Notes under the pieces: model-generated | The model's input: the letters and a program-made list of their open reading frames with translations, nothing else | The model's database searches: none | Told to the model about the DNA's origin: nothing | Part shown: positions 16,799 to 26,940 of the stretch, piece by piece | Numbering within the stretch: position 1 is the first letter of the stretch | Layout of the letters: every line of letters begins with the position of its first letter | NCBI RefSeq assembly: GCF_009901585.1 | Contig: NZ_WXYO01000007.1 | Location: forward strand, 124,001 to 188,000 | Reading direction: 5' to 3' | DNA from: Poritiphilus flavus | GTDB taxonomy: Bacteria; Bacteroidota; Bacteroidia; Flavobacteriales; Flavobacteriaceae | Length of the DNA stretch: 64,000 bases | Made by a program: the position numbers and the translations under genes

Positions 16799-19201
16799 AT
16801 GGCAAAGCGATATATTCAATTTTTTATGCTTTTCCCCCTTTATTTACTCCAGGGGCAATTTTCCGAAACAAGTAAGGATTACCAAAAATTCCAGGGCTTT
16901 TTTGATTTCTATTACGACTCGGCCAAGGACAAGATCTACCTGGAAGTTCCGGAGCTGGAAAAGGAGTTTCTCTATGTTTACTCCCTGAGTAGCGGTATTG
17001 GAAGTAATGATATAGGATTGGATAGAGGACAGCTTGGAAATGAGCAAGTTGTATATTTTAAAAAAGCTGGAAATAAACTATTGCTCGTACAGCCAAATCT
17101 CCGGTTCCGGGCGTTGACAGAAAACGAATTAGAACGCAGATCCGTAGAGCAGGCATTCGCTAAATCCGTGCTTTTTGGTTTTGAGATTATCGATGACAAG
17201 CAGGGGAAATACGTTATAGATATTTCAGGATTTCTAATGCAGGATGCCCATGGGGTCTCCAGGAGGCTAAAAGCGGCAGAGCAGGGTACATACAGCCTGG
17301 ATACCTCCAGGAGCGCTATGGCTATGGAACGTACCAAAGCCTTTCCTAAAAACGTGGAATTCGATCTTACCCTCACCTTTAAAGGCGAGCCCAAAGGGCA
17401 GTATATTCAATCCGTAAGCCCGAACCCGCAGCTGGTGACCGTTGCGCAACATCATTCCTTTATTGAGCTTCCTGATAAGGGTTACGAAAAACGCGTTTTC
17501 GACCCCAGAAGCGGCTCTTATCCCTTTTCGTATTACGACTATAGCACACCAGTTCAGGAACCAATAGTCAAACGCTTTATCACCAGGCACCGTCTTGAGA
17601 AAAAGGACCCTTCGGCCGCTGTTAGCGAGGCTGTGGAACCCATTATTTATTATTTGGACAACGGAACTCCGGAACCCGTCAGATCCGCACTGCTCGACGG
17701 AGGAAGATGGTGGAATCAGGCCTTCGAAGCCATTGGGTATAAAGACGCATTTCAGCTCAAAATACTTCCGGACGACGCCGATCCGCTGGATGTACGCTAC
17801 AATGTGATCCAGTGGGTACACCGCTCTACAAGAGGCTGGAGTTATGGTACCAGTATAACAGATCCCAGGACTGGTGAGATCATCAAAGGACATGTGAGTT
17901 TGGGTAGTTTAAGGATAAGACAGGATTTTATGATCGCTCAGGCGTTAATGAACCGTCCTTTTGCCCAAAACGATGACAATTATGACCCTATGCTGGATCT
18001 GGCCCTGGCACGCATACGTCAGCTCTCAGCCCATGAAATAGGTCATACCCTTGGGTTTTCTCACAATTTTGCCGCAAGTACCAATGGGAGGGCATCGGTG
18101 ATGGATTACCCACATCCTCAATTTTCGATCAAAGATGGGCAGATAGACTTCTCCAATGCCTACGATACCGGAATAGGGGAGTGGGATAAAGTAAGCGTAG
18201 CCTATTCCTACACTGATTTTCCCGAAGGAACTGACGAGAAGAAAGCGCTGAACAGCATACTAAACAAGGCCTATACGGATGATCTGCGCTACATTTCGGA
18301 CCAGGATGCCAGACCTGTAGGTGGGGCACATGCTTACGCACATCTTTGGGATAATGGTAAGGACGCGGTGGCGGAGTTGGAAGATGTGCTTGAGATAAGA
18401 GCCAAGGCAATAGCTGATTTTTCACTTGACAATATCAGGCAGGATGAACCGCTGACGGTTTTGGAGGATGTATTTGTTCCGCTGTTCTTCTTCCACAGAT
18501 ATCAGACTGAAGCAGCGGTAAAGCTCATTGGCGGGCTGGATTACAATTACACCGTCAAAGGGGATGGTCAGCTTTCCGTGGCAACTGTAGATGTAAAAAG
18601 CCAAAGAAAGGCGCTTGAAAGTGTATTGAAAACTTTGGAACCCTCGGTGCTCGCCATTCCAAAAGCGAAATTGGAACTGTTTCCACCAAGGGCCATGGGC
18701 TATTGGCGATCACGGGAATCCTTTAAGGGGAAGACCAGTGTTTCTTTTGATGCGCTTTCTGCATCGGAAACAGCCGCCGACATGACCTTGGGGTTACTGC
18801 TCAACCCGCAGCGGGCTTCCAGAATTATCCAACAAAAAGCTCTTGATCCTGGCAACCTGGGATTAAAGGAGGTACTTGAAACTTTGGTAAACCAATCCTT
18901 CAAAAAACAGCCCAAAGACCCCTATTTGAAAGAGGTGGGGCAAGGAACTAACTACCGGATACTGTTCCATATCATGAACCTTGCGGCGCACAAGGAGGTA
19001 CATCCCCAGGTCAATGCCCTGGCTTATGAGGCTTTGAGAAACATCAACCAGATACTTGGTACCGGGCAGGCTGATGCCAATAAGCGGGAAATGGCCCGAA
19101 GAATACAGGAATTCACCAAGCGTCCGGAAGAATTTGAGGTGATCCCATCCCCGCAGATCCCTGACGGATCCCCGATCGGGATGTATTGTGCCCATCAATA
19201 A
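16799..19201 (+). CDS. Zinc-dependent metalloprotease (DUF5117/DUF4953 type), secreted
   Basis: The 800-residue protein has a short signal peptide (MAKRYIQFFMLFPLYLLQGQ). An N-terminal DUF5117-like domain (about 30-300) is followed by the metzincin-like motif SAHEIGHTLGFSHNFAAS, with His412, Glu413, His416 and a third His422. The extended HExxHxxGxxH pattern supports zinc catalysis. The C-terminal DUF4953-like domain runs to the end. Family members are periplasmic or surface proteases of unknown substrate, common in Bacteroidota. Threonine aldolase begins 17 bases after its stop, so the two may be cotranscribed. Confidence 0.9.
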   Translation: MAKRYIQFFMLFPLYLLQGQFSETSKDYQKFQGFFDFYYDSAKDKIYLEVPELEKEFLYVYSLSSGIGSNDIGLDRGQLGNEQVVYFKKAGNKLLLVQPNLRFRALTENELERRSVEQAFAKSVLFGFEIIDDKQGKYVIDISGFLMQDAHGVSRRLKAAEQGTYSLDTSRSAMAMERTKAFPKNVEFDLTLTFKGEPKGQYIQSVSPNPQLVTVAQHHSFIELPDKGYEKRVFDPRSGSYPFSYYDYSTPVQEPIVKRFITRHRLEKKDPSAAVSEAVEPIIYYLDNGTPEPVRSALLDGGRWWNQAFEAIGYKDAFQLKILPDDADPLDVRYNVIQWVHRSTRGWSYGTSITDPRTGEIIKGHVSLGSLRIRQDFMIAQALMNRPFAQNDDNYDPMLDLALARIRQLSAHEIGHTLGFSHNFAASTNGRASVMDYPHPQFSIKDGQIDFSNAYDTGIGEWDKVSVAYSYTDFPEGTDEKKALNSILNKAYTDDLRYISDQDARPVGGAHAYAHLWDNGKDAVAELEDVLEIRAKAIADFSLDNIRQDEPLTVLEDVFVPLFFFHRYQTEAAVKLIGGLDYNYTVKGDGQLSVATVDVKSQRKALESVLKTLEPSVLAIPKAKLELFPPRAMGYWRSRESFKGKTSVSFDALSASETAADMTLGLLLNPQRASRIIQQKALDPGNLGLKEVLETLVNQSFKKQPKDPYLKEVGQGTNYRILFHIMNLAAHKEVHPQVNALAYEALRNINQILGTGQADANKREMARRIQEFTKRPEEFEVIPSPQIPDGSPIGMYCAHQ

Positions 19202-19218
19202 TAGTGCTTCTGAATAGT

Positions 19219-20241
19219 ATGGAGATCAACCTGATAAGTGATACGGTAACACGGCCTACACCAGACATGCTAAAGGCGATGATGCAGGCCAAAGTAGGCG
19301 ATGATGTCTTTAAATCAGACCCTTCGGTAAACCTTTTGGAACAAAGGGCAGCAGAAATGTTTGGTCGTGAGGCGGCCTTGTATTTTCCCAGTGGCACCAT
19401 GACCAACCAAACCGCCATTAAAATACATACCAAGCCCGGAGACCAACTGATCTGCGATAAATATGCCCATGTCTACAATTACGAAGGAGGGGGTGTAAGT
19501 TTCAACAGCGGGGTTTCCTGCAAGCTGATAGACGGTCATCGGGGCATGATGACTGCCGCCCAGGTAGAGGCAGGGATCAACCCACCTGATTTTTACCACA
19601 GCCCGTTAACCAGTCTGGTATGTATTGAGAATACCACAAACAAAGGGGGAGGGGCCTGTTGGGATTTTGAGGAATTAAAGCGGATCCGGCAGCTATGTGA
19701 TACCCGTAGCCTGGCCTACCATCTGGACGGGGCCCGCATCTGGAACGCGCTGGTAGAGGGAAGTCAGACTGCCAGTGACTACGGAAGCCTTTTTGATACT
19801 ATCAGCGTTTGCCTTAGTAAAGGCCTGGGATGTCCGGTAGGTTCTGTTTTAATTGGTGATAAGCAACATATCGATAAAGCGATACGGATAAGAAAGATCC
19901 TGGGAGGTGGTATGAGGCAGGCCGGATTTATGGCTGCTGCCGGCATCTATGCTCTGGAACATCATATTGAAAGGCTTTCGGAAGATCATGAAAAAGCCCG
20001 GGAGATCGGAAGGCTACTTGAGGGCCTGGTTTGGGTAAAAAAAGTGGAGCCCGTTGAAACCAACATCATTATTTTTGAGATCGACGAGAGTCATATCGCG
20101 GAGGCGGAATTTCTGGAAAAGCTTGCCGAAAAAGGGGTGTTGATCATAGGAATGGGACAGGGCAAACTGCGAATTGTTACCCATTTGGATTATACGGATC
20201 AGATGCACAAAGCCTTCCTAAAGATCCTCAATGAAATTTGA
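19219..20241 (+). CDS. ltaE: Low-specificity L-threonine aldolase
   Basis: The 340-residue protein starts at ATG 19219 (MEINLISDTVTRPT), the canonical N-terminus; an earlier ATG overlaps the metalloprotease gene and adds no conserved residues. It is a fold-type I PLP enzyme with the substrate loop SDTVTRPTPDML, the aspartate motif YHLDGARIWNA and the PLP-lysine motif SVCLSKGLGCPVGS. It cleaves threonine or allo-threonine to glycine and acetaldehyde in the cytoplasm. Its 3' end overlaps the convergent YegP-like gene by 24 bases. Confidence 0.93.
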   Translation: MEINLISDTVTRPTPDMLKAMMQAKVGDDVFKSDPSVNLLEQRAAEMFGREAALYFPSGTMTNQTAIKIHTKPGDQLICDKYAHVYNYEGGGVSFNSGVSCKLIDGHRGMMTAAQVEAGINPPDFYHSPLTSLVCIENTTNKGGGACWDFEELKRIRQLCDTRSLAYHLDGARIWNALVEGSQTASDYGSLFDTISVCLSKGLGCPVGSVLIGDKQHIDKAIRIRKILGGGMRQAGFMAAAGIYALEHHIERLSEDHEKAREIGRLLEGLVWVKKVEPVETNIIIFEIDESHIAEAEFLEKLAEKGVLIIGMGQGKLRIVTHLDYTDQMHKAFLKILNEI

Positions 20242-20559
20242 TTCTTCCAGATCCACCAGGGACAAGATGCGGTTCTTGAGATTTTTTATGCCGTTCTCCA
20301 TGCCCGCTTCGGAACCATAACGTTGGCTTTCACCTATTACCTTACCGCTAATATCCTTAAGATTAAAGAGGAATTTACCACTGTGATCCGTCTTTCGCTC
20401 AAAAACGCCATGACGCTCAAGCAATGGGTTTAGGCCTTTAACAGTTTCCACGATCTCTGCCTTACTGCCAAAAGTGACACTGTTTAGCAAAGTGCTTCCC
20501 TCACTGCTTTTCAGGAAGAAACGATAACTATTGGCCCCTTCTTTAGTGATCTGGATCAT
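20218..20559 (-). CDS. YegP/DUF1508 family protein
   Basis: The 113-residue protein contains two DUF1508-type repeats, about residues 1-50 (YRFFLKSSEGSTLLNS) and 60-105 (KFLFNLKDISGKVIGESQ). Each holds the family's F-x-L-K-x-x-x-G-x-x-[IL]-x-x-S pattern. The fold is small alpha/beta and cytoplasmic; function is not established. The last 24 bases overlap the end of the convergent threonine aldolase gene. Confidence 0.85.
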   Translation of the reverse strand: MIQITKEGANSYRFFLKSSEGSTLLNSVTFGSKAEIVETVKGLNPLLERHGVFERKTDHSGKFLFNLKDISGKVIGESQRYGSEAGMENGIKNLKNRILSLVDLEESNFIEDL

Positions 20560-20640
20560 AGGTTCATCTTTCCTTAAAAATATTAAAAATCCACCAATTT
20601 CAGGCCTTGAAATTGGTTCAAAGTAACCTCAGTCCGATTT

Positions 20641-20967
20641 TTATTTCAGGAAGCTGTCCAGGCCGGGAATGTTCGGCATCCCTTCTTTGGCCACCGCTGC
20701 CAGTTCCGTTTCATTTACGGAAGTGGCCTTCTCAATGGCCTTGTTAATTGTAAGCAGGAGGTAATCCTCAAGTTGTTCTTTATCCTGAAGAAGACTATCA
20801 TCTATCTCAACGGATTTCAGCGTTCTGTTGGCGGTAATGCTAACCTTCAGCAAGCCGTCGGACGACTGCTCCTCAATAATTACCGAATTCAGCCGTTCTT
20901 TGGTGGCTTTAACCTTTTCCTGGGTCTCCTTCAGTTTCCCCATCATGCCCATAATATCTCCGAACAT
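20641..20967 (-). CDS. YbaB/EbfC nucleoid-associated protein
   Basis: The 108-residue protein is started at ATG 20967 ([19 protein letters not shown]), which matches the family N-terminus; an in-frame ATG ten codons upstream overlaps the minus-7 box. It has the helix - three-stranded sheet - helix layout of YbaB, with the strand region [20 protein letters not shown]. The family forms tweezer-like dimers that bind DNA. It is divergent from the S9 peptidase gene, with 63 bases between them. Confidence 0.9.
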   Translation of the reverse strand: MFGDIMGMMGKLKETQEKVKATKERLNSVIIEEQSSDGLLKVSITANRTLKSVEIDDSLLQDKEQLEDYLLLTINKAIEKATSVNETELAAVAKEGMPNIPGLDSFLK

Positions 20968-20994
20968 TGCTTCTTTTTTAAAGTTACTGCCTGA

Positions 20995-21002
20995 CAAAAT
21001 TA
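20995..21002 (-). promoter_or_regulatory. Putative minus-7 box of the YbaB gene
   Basis: The reverse strand reads TAATTTTG, an exact TAnnTTTG match, 27 bases upstream of ATG 20967. It supports that start over the upstream in-frame ATG. Confidence 0.5.
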
Positions 21003-21030
21003 CTAAATTGTGGCCTGAAATAGATTTTTT

Positions 21031-23169
21031 ATGAGACAGTTAGAAAAAACGTCAGCCATTGTGTTAATAAGTATTATTTTTGCGCTTTCTTGCCAAAATC
21101 AAACAAACGAAATGATTGCTGTGAACGCGCCTGTTGCCAAAAAACTCCCCACGGAATTAAAAAAACACGGAGACGTCAGAGTGGATAACTATTACTGGCT
21201 CAACGACAGGGAAAATGAAAACGTCATAGAATATCTCGAGAAAGAGAACGAATACTACCAGGCGCTTACCGCACATACCAAGGATTTTCGGGACCAGCTT
21301 TTCGAGGAAATGAAAGGCCGCATCAAAGAAGACGATTCTTCAGTACCCTATAAGAGAAATGGATATTGGTACATAACGCGATATGAAAAAGGCGGTGAGT
21401 ACCCCATTTTCTCGAGAAAAGAGGGAAACCTTGAGGCTGAGGAGCAGATTATGTTTAACTGCAATCAATTGGCTAAAGGTCACGAATTTTTTAATCTGAG
21501 GGGGGTATCCGTAAGTCCGGATAATCGGCTGGCCGCTTTTGGTACGGATACCGTTTCGAGAAGACAATACTATATACAGATCAAGAACCTGGAAACCGGA
21601 GAGATCTATCCGGATAAAATTGAGAATACCACGGGTAGTGCGGTTTGGGCGGAAGACAATAAGACCCTGTTCTACACTAAGAAAGATCCTGTAACCTTAA
21701 GGTCCGACAAAATTTACAAACACAAGTTGGGTACTTCCGCGGATGAGGATGAACTGGTGTTCCACGAAGAAGATGAGACCTTTTCCGCTTTTGTTTATAA
21801 ATCCAAGTCCAGAAAATATATCATTATTGGCTCATACAGCACATTAACCTCCGAGTATCAGATCCTGGAAGCCAGCAAGCCCGACGGTACCTTCCGGGTG
21901 TTCTCACCGAGAGAAAGAGGAACAGAGTACAATATATATCACTATGAGGATCACTTCTACGTACTGACCAATAAGGATGGGGCAACGAACTTCAAGCTGA
22001 TGAAAACGACCGAAAGCGACACTGATTCGTCCAATTGGAAAGAGTTCGTGCCGCATCGGGAAAAAGTCCTGTTAGAGGATGTAGAGATCTTTAAGGATTA
22101 CTATGTGCTTTCAGAACGGGATAATGGCCTCAATAGACTAAAGGTGACCAGATGGGACGGAACAGAAAACTATTATGTGCCTTTTGATAACGAGACCTAT
22201 GTGGCGTATACCTATGTAAATGTGGATTTTGATACCCAAAAGCTGAGGTATGTCTACAATGCAATGACTTCGCCTTATTCCATTATAGATTTTGATATGG
22301 AGAGCAGGACCAGCGAGATCAAGAAAGAACAGGAAGTGCTTGGAGGCAAATTCAACAAATCGAATTATCGCTCGGAACGGGTATGGGCTACTGCCAGGGA
22401 CGGTGTTAAAGTGCCAATTTCCCTAGTGTATCACAAGGATACAAAAATAGACGGTAACAGTCCGCTATTTCAATACGGTTATGGCTCTTACGGCAGTACA
22501 ACGGATCCTTATTTCTCCTCAGTGCGACTAAGCCTTCTGGATAGGGGATTTATATACGCTATTGCCCATGTAAGAGGAGGGGAGTACCTGGGAAGACCCT
22601 GGTATGAGAACGGTAAGCTGCTTTCCAAAAAGAACACTTTTAATGATTTTATCGATTGTTCTAAGTTTTTAATAGAAAATAACTATACCAATAGCGAGCA
22701 TTTGTACGCCTATGGAGGCTCTGCAGGAGGTTTATTGATGGGCGCGATTGTAAATATGGAGCCGGAACTATACAATGGTGTGATCGCGGCTGTGCCTTTT
22801 GTGGATGTGATAACAACCATGCTGGACGAATCCATTCCGCTTACCACCGGGGAGTATGATGAATGGGGCAACCCCAATGAAAAGGAGTATTACGATTATA
22901 TGAAATCTTATTCACCCTACGATAACGTACAGTCTCAGGAGTACCCTCATCTGTTGGTAACTACAGGTCTTCACGACTCACAGGTACAATATTGGGAGCC
23001 TGCCAAATGGGTGGCTAAACTAAGAGAATATAAAACAGGGAATAATTTGTTATTTCTTGATACGAATATGGACGCGGGTCATGGAGGAGCATCAGGAAGG
23101 TTTGAAGCTCTAAAGGAAACCGCCAAGGATTACGCCTTCCTGCTGGATCTGGAGGGCAAAATTCCCTAA
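21031..23169 (+). CDS. S9 family peptidase, oligopeptidase B-like lipoprotein
   Basis: The 712-residue protein has a lipoprotein signal ending FALSC (about Cys21). A seven-bladed propeller domain (about 80-430) precedes an alpha/beta hydrolase domain. The triad is visible as Ser564 in YGGSAGG, Asp649 in GLHDSQV and His684 in [10 protein letters not shown]. Sequence [19 protein letters not shown] near the N-terminus is typical of the PtrB branch, which cleaves peptides after basic residues. The lipoprotein signal implies action in the periplasm, unlike cytoplasmic PtrB of enterobacteria. Confidence 0.93.
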   Translation: MRQLEKTSAIVLISIIFALSCQNQTNEMIAVNAPVAKKLPTELKKHGDVRVDNYYWLNDRENENVIEYLEKENEYYQALTAHTKDFRDQLFEEMKGRIKEDDSSVPYKRNGYWYITRYEKGGEYPIFSRKEGNLEAEEQIMFNCNQLAKGHEFFNLRGVSVSPDNRLAAFGTDTVSRRQYYIQIKNLETGEIYPDKIENTTGSAVWAEDNKTLFYTKKDPVTLRSDKIYKHKLGTSADEDELVFHEEDETFSAFVYKSKSRKYIIIGSYSTLTSEYQILEASKPDGTFRVFSPRERGTEYNIYHYEDHFYVLTNKDGATNFKLMKTTESDTDSSNWKEFVPHREKVLLEDVEIFKDYYVLSERDNGLNRLKVTRWDGTENYYVPFDNETYVAYTYVNVDFDTQKLRYVYNAMTSPYSIIDFDMESRTSEIKKEQEVLGGKFNKSNYRSERVWATARDGVKVPISLVYHKDTKIDGNSPLFQYGYGSYGSTTDPYFSSVRLSLLDRGFIYAIAHVRGGEYLGRPWYENGKLLSKKNTFNDFIDCSKFLIENNYTNSEHLYAYGGSAGGLLMGAIVNMEPELYNGVIAAVPFVDVITTMLDESIPLTTGEYDEWGNPNEKEYYDYMKSYSPYDNVQSQEYPHLLVTTGLHDSQVQYWEPAKWVAKLREYKTGNNLLFLDTNMDAGHGGASGRFEALKETAKDYAFLLDLEGKIP

Positions 23170-23183
23170 TTAAAAAAAAAATG

Positions 23184-23191
23184 TAATTTTG
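23184..23191 (+). promoter_or_regulatory. Putative minus-7 box of the cysteine-synthase-like gene
   Basis: TAATTTTG is an exact TAnnTTTG match 52 bases before ATG 23244, preceded by an A10 tract. No good minus-33 TTG is visible. Confidence 0.4.
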
Positions 23192-23243
23192 TGCCCAGTA
23201 GATGAAAATCACTTGTGGGTTTTAATCTACCTAACCTAGCTTT

Positions 23244-24284
23244 ATGGAAGATAAGATAAATGCTTACAGCGATATCCTTGATCTCATAGGAAACACCCCC
23301 TTAATCAGATTAAACAAGATTGCCGCTCCCCTGGAGGGAAATTTCTATGCTAAGGTTGAAGCGTTCAATCCGGGACATTCTTCAAAGGATAGAATAGCCG
23401 CCTATATCATAGATGAAGCGGAAAGGCAAGGCATTCTTACCGAGGGTAGTACCATAATTGAAACTACATCGGGGAATACCGGCTTCAGTATCGCCATGGT
23501 CAGTATTATCAAGGGATATGAGTGTATCCTGGCAGTGAGTTCAAAGTCTTCCAAAGATAAAATTGACATGCTCCGCTCTATGGGGGCTAAGGTCTACGTA
23601 TGCCCGGCCCATGTAAGCGCGGACGACCCCAGGTCTTACTACCAGGTGGCAAAAAGACTCCATGAGGAAACCAAGGGTTCCATTTATATCAATCAGTATT
23701 TTAACCGGCTTAATATTGAAGCCCACTACCAGAGTACCGGCCCGGAGATCTGGTCTCAGACCAATGGGAATATAACTCATCTAGTGGCCTGTAGCGGTAC
23801 CGGAGGGACAATTTCCGGAACCGCGCGTTATCTGAAGGAGAAGAATCCTGATATTCGGATCATAGGTGTGGATGCGCATGGTTCTGTGCTAAAAAAATAC
23901 CATGAGACTGGTGAATTGGATACCAATGAGATATACCCTTATCGCATAGAAGGACTAGGTAAGAACCTGATCCCGGATGCCACGGACTTTGAGGTTATCG
24001 ATAAGTTTATAAAGGTCACAGATGAGGACAGCGCGCATACAGCCCGTGAGATATCCCGCACAGAAGGGATTTTTGTAGGTTATACCAGTGGCGCCGTAAT
24101 GCAGGCGGTAAAACAGCTGAACGAAGAAGGAGAATTCTCTGTAGACAGCAAGGTTGTGGTGATCTTTCCGGATCACGGCTCCAGATACATGAGTAAGATC
24201 TACAGCGATCAATGGATGAACGATCAGGGTTTCTTTGATAGCAGGAATATTGAAGCTTCCCAAAAAATACAGTTTATAAAGTAA
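23244..24284 (+). CDS. Cysteine synthase/cystathionine beta-synthase family PLP enzyme
   Basis: The 346-residue protein is a fold-type II PLP enzyme. The PLP lysine is Lys48 in NPGHSSKDR, the substrate loop is [11 protein letters not shown] and the phosphate loop is SGTGGTISG. The family joins serine derivatives with sulfur nucleophiles. Differences from standard CysK (PxSSKDR kept, TSGNTGIA changed to TSGNTGFS) and its place next to an alpha-oxoamine synthase open the possibility that the product is cysteate, not cysteine. A terminator at 24305 separates the two genes, so they are neighbours, not one transcript. Ordinary cysteine synthase remains the default. Confidence 0.88.
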   Translation: MEDKINAYSDILDLIGNTPLIRLNKIAAPLEGNFYAKVEAFNPGHSSKDRIAAYIIDEAERQGILTEGSTIIETTSGNTGFSIAMVSIIKGYECILAVSSKSSKDKIDMLRSMGAKVYVCPAHVSADDPRSYYQVAKRLHEETKGSIYINQYFNRLNIEAHYQSTGPEIWSQTNGNITHLVACSGTGGTISGTARYLKEKNPDIRIIGVDAHGSVLKKYHETGELDTNEIYPYRIEGLGKNLIPDATDFEVIDKFIKVTDEDSAHTAREISRTEGIFVGYTSGAVMQAVKQLNEEGEFSVDSKVVVIFPDHGSRYMSKIYSDQWMNDQGFFDSRNIEASQKIQFIK

Positions 24285-24304
24285 AAACACGGACAGAGAA
24301 CAAA

Positions 24305-24338
24305 GAGGGCAGGGATTATAAGAGTCTCTGCCCTTTTT
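24305..24338 (+). terminator. Hairpin terminator after the cysteine-synthase-like gene
   Basis: GGGCAG-G-GA pairs with TC-T-CTGCCC (one G-U step) around an ATTATAAGAG-type loop, followed by T5CT3. Confidence 0.75.
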
Positions 24339-24380
24339 CTTTGGAGGGAAAATAATTTATGAATTCGCTGCAAAAATCCA

Positions 24381-24388
24381 TAATTTTG
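24381..24388 (+). promoter_or_regulatory. Putative minus-7 box of the alpha-oxoamine synthase gene
   Basis: TAATTTTG is an exact TAnnTTTG match. It lies downstream of an in-frame ATG at 24359, which argues that translation starts at 24461 (or 24401). Confidence 0.5.
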
Positions 24389-24460
24389 CAGCATTGTCAA
24401 ATGGAAAGCAGGGGTAGTCTGATAAGGAGTGAATTTGTCCCCGGAACCAATCTAAACTAC

Positions 24461-25720
24461 ATGAGAGACTTATTTGATAGAATCATTGAGAATAAAGGAC
24501 CCTTGGGTCGATGGGCTTCTCAGGCAGAAGGATATTTTGTTTTTCCAAAACTGGAAGGACCAATTTCTAACCGTATGAAATTTCAGGGTAAGGATGTAAT
24601 TACCTGGAGTATTAATGACTACCTGGGACTCGCGAATTTACCTGAAATCAAACAAGTGGATGCCGACGCGGCATTGGAACACGGGGCGGCCTTTCCCATG
24701 GGAGCCCGTATGATGAGCGGTCATACCGATTATCACGAACAACTGGAACAGGAACTCGCGGCCTTTGTTAATAAAGAGGCCTCTTACCTGCTGAATTTCG
24801 GTTATCAGGGTATCATGTCCGCTATAGACGCCCTGGTCTCAAAAGATGATATCATCGTCTACGATGTAGATTCTCATGCCTGTATCATAGATGGTGTCAG
24901 ACTTCATGTAGGTAAGCGCTTTACCTTTAAACATAACGATATTGACAGCCTGGAGAAAAACCTGGAACGTGCCACGAAATTGGCGGAACAGACAGGCGGT
25001 GGAATACTGGTGATTTCGGAAGGTGTCTTCGGAATGCGCGGTGAGCAAGGAAAACTGCGGGAAATTGTTGCCCTTAAGGAAAAATACAGCTTTAGGTTGC
25101 TGGTAGACGATGCTCATGGATTCGGTACGCTTGGAAAGACAGGGGCCGGAGCAGGAGAGGAGCAGGGTGTTCAGGACGATATAGATGTCTACTTTGCCAC
25201 TTTTGCCAAGTCAATGGCCGGAATTGGTGCCTTTTTGGCCGCTGATCAGGAGATTATAGATTATCTCAAATACAACCTGAGATCTCAGATGTTCGCGAAA
25301 TCCCTCCCGATGATCTACGTTAAAGGTGCCCTTAAGCGCCTGGACATGTTAAGGAGCATGCCGCAATTGAAAGAAAAGCTCTGGGAGAACGTCAATGCAT
25401 TGCAAAATGGATTGAAGGAACGCGGATTTGATATCGGTACCACCTCCAGCTGCGTAACACCGGTATACCTGAACGGTAGTATTCCTGAGGCGATGGCGTT
25501 GGTCAAGGACCTTAGGGAGAACTACGGTATTTTCTGCTCAATTGTAGTCTATCCTGTAATTCCTAAGGGTCTCATTTTACTTCGGATGATTCCGACGGCT
25601 ACCCATACTATGGAAGATATAGCTGTGACCCTGGATGCTTTCTCATCCATCAGGGAGCGACTGGAAAACGGGACCTATAAGAGGCTTTCGGCAGCCGTTG
25701 CGGCAGCTATGGGAGAATAA
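24461..25720 (+). CDS. Alpha-oxoamine synthase: serine palmitoyltransferase or cysteate acyltransferase-like
   Basis: The 419-residue fold-type I PLP enzyme starts at MRDLFDRIIENKGPLG. Features are the SINDYLGLAN stretch, the GHTDYHEQLEQELAAF loop, VDDAHGFGTLG (PLP aspartate) and the PLP lysine at about Lys250 in TFAKSMAGIG. Such enzymes condense an acyl-CoA or acyl-ACP with an amino acid, releasing CO2. In Bacteroidota this branch makes 3-ketosphinganine from serine or 3-ketocapnine from cysteate. A cysteine-synthase-like gene just upstream favours the second, but residues alone do not decide. KBL or BioF activity is a weaker alternative. Confidence 0.85.
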   Translation: MRDLFDRIIENKGPLGRWASQAEGYFVFPKLEGPISNRMKFQGKDVITWSINDYLGLANLPEIKQVDADAALEHGAAFPMGARMMSGHTDYHEQLEQELAAFVNKEASYLLNFGYQGIMSAIDALVSKDDIIVYDVDSHACIIDGVRLHVGKRFTFKHNDIDSLEKNLERATKLAEQTGGGILVISEGVFGMRGEQGKLREIVALKEKYSFRLLVDDAHGFGTLGKTGAGAGEEQGVQDDIDVYFATFAKSMAGIGAFLAADQEIIDYLKYNLRSQMFAKSLPMIYVKGALKRLDMLRSMPQLKEKLWENVNALQNGLKERGFDIGTTSSCVTPVYLNGSIPEAMALVKDLRENYGIFCSIVVYPVIPKGLILLRMIPTATHTMEDIAVTLDAFSSIRERLENGTYKRLSAAVAAAMGE

Positions 25721-25725
25721 TCCCT

Positions 25726-26844
25726 TTATAGATTTTTGCGGTAGGTTCTCCTGCGTTTGTGGGTGACCGGGTTGAAGTGTTTCCACATTTGCCTTATGGC
25801 CACATTCTCTTCCAGTTCCGGAGTTCGTATGCAGTTTACAATACCCTTTTCCTTGAATGTCTTGTAGTATTCGTTAAAGATGATCGCGGTTACCCCTTTG
25901 TTCTGGTATTCCGGACGAATACCTATCAGATAGAAAATCACATCTTTACTGTGTTTTTTAGCCTGCATCAGGTGGTAGATTCCAAATGGGAACAATTTGC
26001 CATTGGCTTTCTGCAGGCCTCTTGAAAAAGAAGGCATCACTATGGCAAAGGCTACCAGCTTGTCTTCTTTGTCCACGATAAACTTGATGTATTCCGGATT
26101 TACAAACCCCAGGAATTTCTTCTTAAAATAGGCTTTTTGAATATCCGTGATCGGCACGAAGGAAGTGAGCCTGGCATAGGTTTCATTAAAGAGGTCGAAC
26201 ATTTTATCCGCCCAGGGAACGATATCCGCGGTCCTGGTAAAATTGATCTCCCTTAGTCCGTATCGTTTTTTGATCAGTAGCTGCACCTTGGAAAAAAGTT
26301 TGGGATCTGCAGCGGACATTTTGAATTTGTTCTCGAGGTATTCCTTTTCTTTAAAGAAGCCCAACCTTTCATAGTGCTCCTTATAATACGGATGATTATA
26401 CCAGGTGATCATGGTGCCGATATGATCGAATCCCTCGATCAAGACCCCCACCTTATCCAGGTTTGAAAAGCCTACCGGACCTTCCATATATTCCAGCTGA
26501 TGCTTTTCACCGATTTCCTGAACTTTTTGCAATAGCGCTTCGGAAACTTCATGGTCGTCCTCAAAATCGAACCAACCAAACCGCATCTTCTTCACTTTTT
26601 GCTGGTTTACCTCAATCCAGTTAATGATAGCCGCTACCCGACCAACAATTTTGGAACCCCTATACGCCAGAAAGAACCAGACATCAGCATCTTCAAAGGC
26701 GGGGTTTACAGAACGGTCAAAAGTCTCCATTTCCTCCCTGATAATAGGAGGGACCCAATAGGAGGACCCTTTGTATAATCCAAAAGGAAATTTTACAAAC
26801 TTTTTGATATCAGCTTTGGAAGTGGCTTCTTTAAGGGTGATCAT
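25726..26844 (-). CDS. GNAT-superfamily-like protein of unknown substrate
   Basis: The 372-residue protein is taken from ATG 26844 (MITLKEATSKADIKKFVKFP); TTG at 26865 is open but less likely. The N-terminal half holds FFLAYRGSKIVGRVAAIIN and the C-terminal half GIRPEYQNKGVTAIIFNEYY, an acetyl-CoA loop pattern (Q/R-x-x-G-x-[GA]). The protein therefore looks like a double GNAT fold. Databases often label relatives as GTP cyclohydrolase, which the sequence does not support. Its stop is 5 bases from the stop of the convergent oxoamine synthase. An acyltransferase role in the same lipid pathway is possible but unproven. Confidence 0.75.
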   Translation of the reverse strand: MITLKEATSKADIKKFVKFPFGLYKGSSYWVPPIIREEMETFDRSVNPAFEDADVWFFLAYRGSKIVGRVAAIINWIEVNQQKVKKMRFGWFDFEDDHEVSEALLQKVQEIGEKHQLEYMEGPVGFSNLDKVGVLIEGFDHIGTMITWYNHPYYKEHYERLGFFKEKEYLENKFKMSAADPKLFSKVQLLIKKRYGLREINFTRTADIVPWADKMFDLFNETYARLTSFVPITDIQKAYFKKKFLGFVNPEYIKFIVDKEDKLVAFAIVMPSFSRGLQKANGKLFPFGIYHLMQAKKHSKDVIFYLIGIRPEYQNKGVTAIIFNEYYKTFKEKGIVNCIRTPELEENVAIRQMWKHFNPVTHKRRRTYRKNL

Positions 26845-26940
26845 GCAGTGTTTTTGAACCCCCAATATTAGGAATAAATGAACTTAGAATAAAATCATTC
26901 CGGGAAATTTGGTACTGGCTGTCCTTATTTTTCCAATGAT

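Noticed and set aside
17267-17893. 208-codon open frame on the - strand
   Set aside because: Antisense within the zinc metalloprotease gene; the + frame carries the HEIGH motif and full domain layout.
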